From Janthinobacterium sp. TND4EL3 (GTDB taxonomy: Bacteria; Pseudomonadota; Gammaproteobacteria; Burkholderiales; Burkholderiaceae_D), in assembly GCF_900156175.1 (NCBI RefSeq), contig NZ_FTMV01000005.1, positions 186,001 through 250,000 on the forward strand: DNA of 64,000 nt. The letters are read 5' to 3'. Position numbers and translations under genes: made by a program. This document shows positions 60,992-64,000 of the stretch, piece by piece. Within the stretch, counting starts at the first letter, position 1, and each line of letters begins with the position of its first letter. The notes beneath the pieces were generated by a model, which was not told the origin of the DNA, made no database searches, and was given only the letters and a program-made list of their open reading frames with translations.

Positions 60992-62461
60992 GTGACCTAT
61001 CTCGGCATCGATATCGGCACTTCCGAAGTCAAGGCCATCCTCACCGATGACGCGCAAACCATCCTCGCCAGCAGCGGCGTGGCCCTGCGCGTATCGACTC
61101 CCCATCCCGGCTGGTCGGAACAGCATCCCGAACACTGGTGGCAGGCCACGCTGGACGTGATCGCCGCCATCCGCAGCGCCCAGCCGCTGGCGTTTTCCGG
61201 CTTGCGCGGCATCGCCCTGTCGGGCCAGATGCATGGCGCCACCCTGCTCGACGAGCAGCAGCGCGTGCTGCGCCCGGCCATCCTGTGGAATGACACGCGC
61301 GCCTTCGCCGAATGCGCGGAACTCGAAGCGCTGGTGCCCGAGTCGCGCGCCATCACGGGCAACCAGGCCATGCCGGGCTTCACGGCGCCCAAGCTGCTGT
61401 GGCTGAAAAAGCACGAACCGGCGCTGTTCCGCGCCATCAGTAAAGTCTTGCTGCCCAAGGATTACGTGGCCCTGTGCCTGACGGGAGAATATGTCTCCGA
61501 CATGTCCGACGCTTCCGGCACCCTGTGGCTGGACGTCGCCAGGCGCGACTGGTCCGAGCGCATGCTGGCCGCCACTGGCCTCACGCGCGAGCACATGCCG
61601 CGCCTGGTCGAGGGCAGCGCCGCCGCCGCGCAGGTGCGACCCTCGCTGTGCCAGGAATGGGGCATCGCGCACGCGGTCGTGCTGGCCGGCGGCGCGGGCG
61701 ACAATGCGGCCGCCGCCGTGGGCCTGGGCGTGGTGGAGCCGGGCGCCGGCCTGCTGTCGCTGGGGACGTCCGGCGTGCTGTTTGCCGGCAGCGACGGCTT
61801 CGCGCCCAATCCGGGTCAGGGCGTGCACGCGTTCTGCCATTGCCTGCCCGGGCGCTGGCACCAGATGAGCGTGATCCTCAGCGCCGCGTCCAGCCTGAAT
61901 TGGGTGGCGCGGCTGACGCAGTCGAACGACATCGGTGAACTGGTGGCGCTGGCGGAAAACGTCGCGGCGCGCACGGCGCCCGTCTTCCTGCCGTATTTGA
62001 GCGGCGAGCGCACGCCGCACAACGACGCTGCGGCGCGCGGCGTGTTTTTCGGCCTGTCGACGGAGCACGGGCGCGCGGAACTGGCCTACAGCGTGATGGA
62101 GGGCGTGGCCTTTGCCATGGCCGACGGCAATGCGGCCCTGCGCAGCGCCGGCACGCGCTTGCGGGAGGCGTCGTTCGTGGGCGGCGGTTCGCGCAGCCGT
62201 TTCTGGGCGCAGCTGTGTGCGAACGCCTCGGGCTTGCACGTGCTGCGCCACGACCATGGCGTGGCCGGCGGCACCCTGGGCGCGGCGCGCCTGGCGCAGA
62301 TGGCGGCGACGGGCTTGCCGCCCGCCCAGGTGTGCACGCGCCCGTCCGTGCAGGAAACGGTGGCGCCGCAGCCGTCCGGCGTGCTCGACGAGCGCCTGGC
62401 GCGCTACCGGCGGCTGTATCCGCTGCTGCGCGAGGAGTTCGCGGCCGCGTCCGCCCGCTGA
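60992..62461 (+). CDS. xylB: Xylulokinase, FGGY family
   Basis: Phosphorylates D-xylulose to xylulose 5-phosphate in the cytoplasm. The 489-residue FGGY kinase has YLGIDIGTSEVKAIL at the N-terminus, the xylulose-type GQMHG motif near residue 78, the catalytic Asp in AGGAGDNAAAAVGLGVVEPGAGLLSLGTSGVLFA near residue 235, and the C-terminal GGGSRSRFWAQL and GTLGAARLA adenosine-site motifs. The start is GTG at 60992. The 143-base gap upstream separates it from the acetyltransferase. No xylose isomerase or transporter gene is adjacent. Confidence 0.92.
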   Translation: MTYLGIDIGTSEVKAILTDDAQTILASSGVALRVSTPHPGWSEQHPEHWWQATLDVIAAIRSAQPLAFSGLRGIALSGQMHGATLLDEQQRVLRPAILWNDTRAFAECAELEALVPESRAITGNQAMPGFTAPKLLWLKKHEPALFRAISKVLLPKDYVALCLTGEYVSDMSDASGTLWLDVARRDWSERMLAATGLTREHMPRLVEGSAAAAQVRPSLCQEWGIAHAVVLAGGAGDNAAAAVGLGVVEPGAGLLSLGTSGVLFAGSDGFAPNPGQGVHAFCHCLPGRWHQMSVILSAASSLNWVARLTQSNDIGELVALAENVAARTAPVFLPYLSGERTPHNDAAARGVFFGLSTEHGRAELAYSVMEGVAFAMADGNAALRSAGTRLREASFVGGGSRSRFWAQLCANASGLHVLRHDHGVAGGTLGAARLAQMAATGLPPAQVCTRPSVQETVAPQPSGVLDERLARYRRLYPLLREEFAAASAR

Positions 62462-62687
62462 CGCCGCCGGCAAGATTGCCTGCCTGACCATGCTGCTGGC
62501 GCGCCACTATGGCTGGACAGTCAACCTTCCCGTGTAATTTGTTGTTTCTATGCTGAAAGTGTTTCACTAACAAAAGTGCCGCTTGGTTTTTCACGGGGCG
62601 CGCCGCATGATTTCTGTATTTGGTGAGAATTGGATAGATTTGGTGGCGTCTTTGTTGCCATCCTGTTCTTGCCGCCGGGAGAAATAC

Positions 62688-64000
62688 ATGCAACTCGCGA
62701 ATCTGAAAATTTCCATCCGCCTGGGTCTGCTGGGCGCCTTCTTCTTTCTTGCGCTGGTGTTCGTCGGCGCGCGCGGCTGGAGCGCGCTCGACGCGGCCAG
62801 CGCGCGCAGCGCGGACGCCATGCAGCGCGCCGTCGCCCTGACGGAAGCCGTCGATGCGGCGCGCAGCGCGCAGGTGGAATTCAAGATACAGGTGCAGGAA
62901 TGGAAAAACATCCTGCTGCGCGGCGGCGACGCGGCCGCCTTCCAGCGCTATCGCGAAGCGTTCGTCGCCAGCGGCGCGCAGACGCGCAAGGAATTGAAAA
63001 GCCTGCAGGCCATGATGGGGGCGTTGAAACTCGACACGGCGCCCGTCGAGCGTGCGCTGCAGGCGCACGACGCGCTGGGCGTGAGCTACCTGGCGGCGCT
63101 GCAACAGTATGATGGCGCGCGCGCCGACAGCGCCCACACGGTCGATGCGCTGGTCAAGGGCATGGACCGCGAACCGACGCGCCAGATCGACGCCATCGTC
63201 GCGGCCATCGGCAAGCAGTCGCATGGCCTGATGGCGCAGATGAAGGAGCAGGATGACGCCGCGCACCGCAGCGCCAGCATCGTCATGCTGGCCACCGTGC
63301 TGGTGACCCTGGTCGTGGGGTCCGTCACCGTGTGGTGGCTGATCCGCAGCATCACCGTGCCGCTGGGCGCGGCCGTCGGCATTGCCCAGCAGGTGGCGGC
63401 CGGCGACCTGCGCGCCGTGGTGGCCGACGGCAGCCGCGACGAAATCGGCGACCTGCTGCGCGCTTTAAAGGCGATGAGCGGCAACCTGGCCGCCATCGTG
63501 GGACGGGTGCGCGCCGGCACGGACGCCATCGCCCTGGCGTCCGGTGAAATTGCCAGCGGCAATATGGATCTGTCCTCGCGCACGGAAGAACAAGCCAGTT
63601 CGCTGGAAGAGACGGCGGCCTCGATGATCGAACTGACATCGACCGTGCGGCAGAATAACGACAACGCCGACCAGGCGCGCCAGCTGGCCGGCGGCGCGTC
63701 CGACGTGGCGCAGCGCGGCGGCGCGGCCGTGGCGCAGGTGGTGCAGACCATGAGCCATATCAATGCCTCGTCGAAGCGCATCGTCGACATCATCGCCGTC
63801 ATCGACGGCATCGCCTTCCAGACGAATATCCTGGCCCTGAATGCGGCTGTGGAAGCGGCGCGCGCGGGCGAACAGGGGCGCGGTTTCGCCGTCGTGGCGA
63901 CGGAAGTGCGCAGCCTGGCGCACCGCTCGGCCGCGGCGGCCATGGAAATCAAGCAGCTGATCGGCGAATCCGTGCGCACGGTGGAAGAGGGCAGCGTGCT
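62688..64000 (+). CDS. Methyl-accepting chemotaxis protein, C-terminus beyond the window
   Basis: The first 437 residues of a chemotaxis receptor. A membrane segment lies at about 10-29 ([20 protein letters not shown]), a helical periplasmic domain at about 30-195, a second membrane segment at about 204-224 ([21 protein letters not shown]) and HAMP next (about 224-278). The signalling domain starts with [18 protein letters not shown], and the tip [36 protein letters not shown] near residue 375 is present before the window ends in the second half of the hairpin. ATG 62688 has GGGAG upstream. The ligand is unknown. Confidence 0.93.
   Translation, partial: MQLANLKISIRLGLLGAFFFLALVFVGARGWSALDAASARSADAMQRAVALTEAVDAARSAQVEFKIQVQEWKNILLRGGDAAAFQRYREAFVASGAQTRKELKSLQAMMGALKLDTAPVERALQAHDALGVSYLAALQQYDGARADSAHTVDALVKGMDREPTRQIDAIVAAIGKQSHGLMAQMKEQDDAAHRSASIVMLATVLVTLVVGSVTVWWLIRSITVPLGAAVGIAQQVAAGDLRAVVADGSRDEIGDLLRALKAMSGNLAAIVGRVRAGTDAIALASGEIASGNMDLSSRTEEQASSLEETAASMIELTSTVRQNNDNADQARQLAGGASDVAQRGGAAVAQVVQTMSHINASSKRIVDIIAVIDGIAFQTNILALNAAVEAARAGEQGRGFAVVATEVRSLAHRSAAAAMEIKQLIGESVRTVEEGSV

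Noticed and set aside
1-64000. CRISPR array, prophage, integron or insertion sequence
   Set aside because: No regularly spaced repeats with spacers, no integrase or transposase frames, and no phage structural genes were found.

Overview
The window is high-GC (about 64-66% over most of its length), densely packed DNA of a free-living beta-proteobacterium. The nearest fit I can name is the Oxalobacteraceae (Janthinobacterium, Duganella, Massilia). This rests on the family-level look of the core proteins (PurD, YebC, PepN, Fbp, a phasin for polyhydroxyalkanoate granules, a large-subunit catalase), on many ATGA/GTGA start-stop overlaps, and on the abundance of chemotaxis, c-di-GMP and efflux genes. 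The genus is inference. I see no rRNA gene, CRISPR array, prophage or transposase. One tRNA (Thr, anticodon CGT) is present.

Region 1 (1-12.7 kb) is mostly housekeeping. It holds a truncated unknown gene, purD and yebC on the minus strand, then a Tat-exported PhoD-type phosphatase, an EamA transporter, mgsA, a quinone oxidoreductase with a coupled 37-residue membrane peptide, a DUF4136 lipoprotein, pepN and fbp. Region 2 (12.8-24.2 kb) has tRNA-Thr, an orphan MocR regulator, a stress cluster (DUF883 membrane-anchor protein, 24-residue hydrophobic peptide, katE), an EmrAB-TolC-like tripartite drug exporter, a membrane/TPR protein and an unknown lipoprotein. Region 3 (24.3-33.2 kb) is a CerR/TetR-controlled RND efflux operon, a response-regulator/histidine-kinase fusion and a 2-oxoglutarate dioxygenase. 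Region 4 (33.3-42.8 kb) is an M1 peptidase / DUF6702 / TonB receptor operon, OhrR, a LysR-controlled phytanoyl-CoA-dioxygenase-like / sugar-phosphate-isomerase pair, and an M29-like protein.

Region 5 (43-49.4 kb) is the accessory and least understood part. It has a lone 148-residue unknown, a two-gene operon of large Ig-fold-like proteins, and three genes that share modules combinatorially. Gene A (46281) has a zinc ribbon plus a conserved helical domain. Gene B (47004) has the same helical domain plus a membrane anchor and helical tail. Gene C (47975) has the same zinc ribbon plus a membrane anchor and helical tail. Genes A and B are clearly lower in GC than everything around them. This is the best candidate for an undescribed system.

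Region 6 (49.4-64 kb) returns to ordinary genes: a TPR-GGDEF diguanylate cyclase, a chemotaxis receptor, a heterodimeric MdlAB-type ABC exporter, the phasin, a CodA-like deaminase followed by two GNAT acetyltransferases, xylulokinase and a second chemotaxis receptor cut by the window end. Two kinds of intergenic palindromic repeat are visible. One is a roughly 105-bp imperfect palindrome with two diverged copies (2036-2142 and 43471-43577). The other is a REP-like double hairpin followed by four exact 11-bp tandem repeats (5500-5648).
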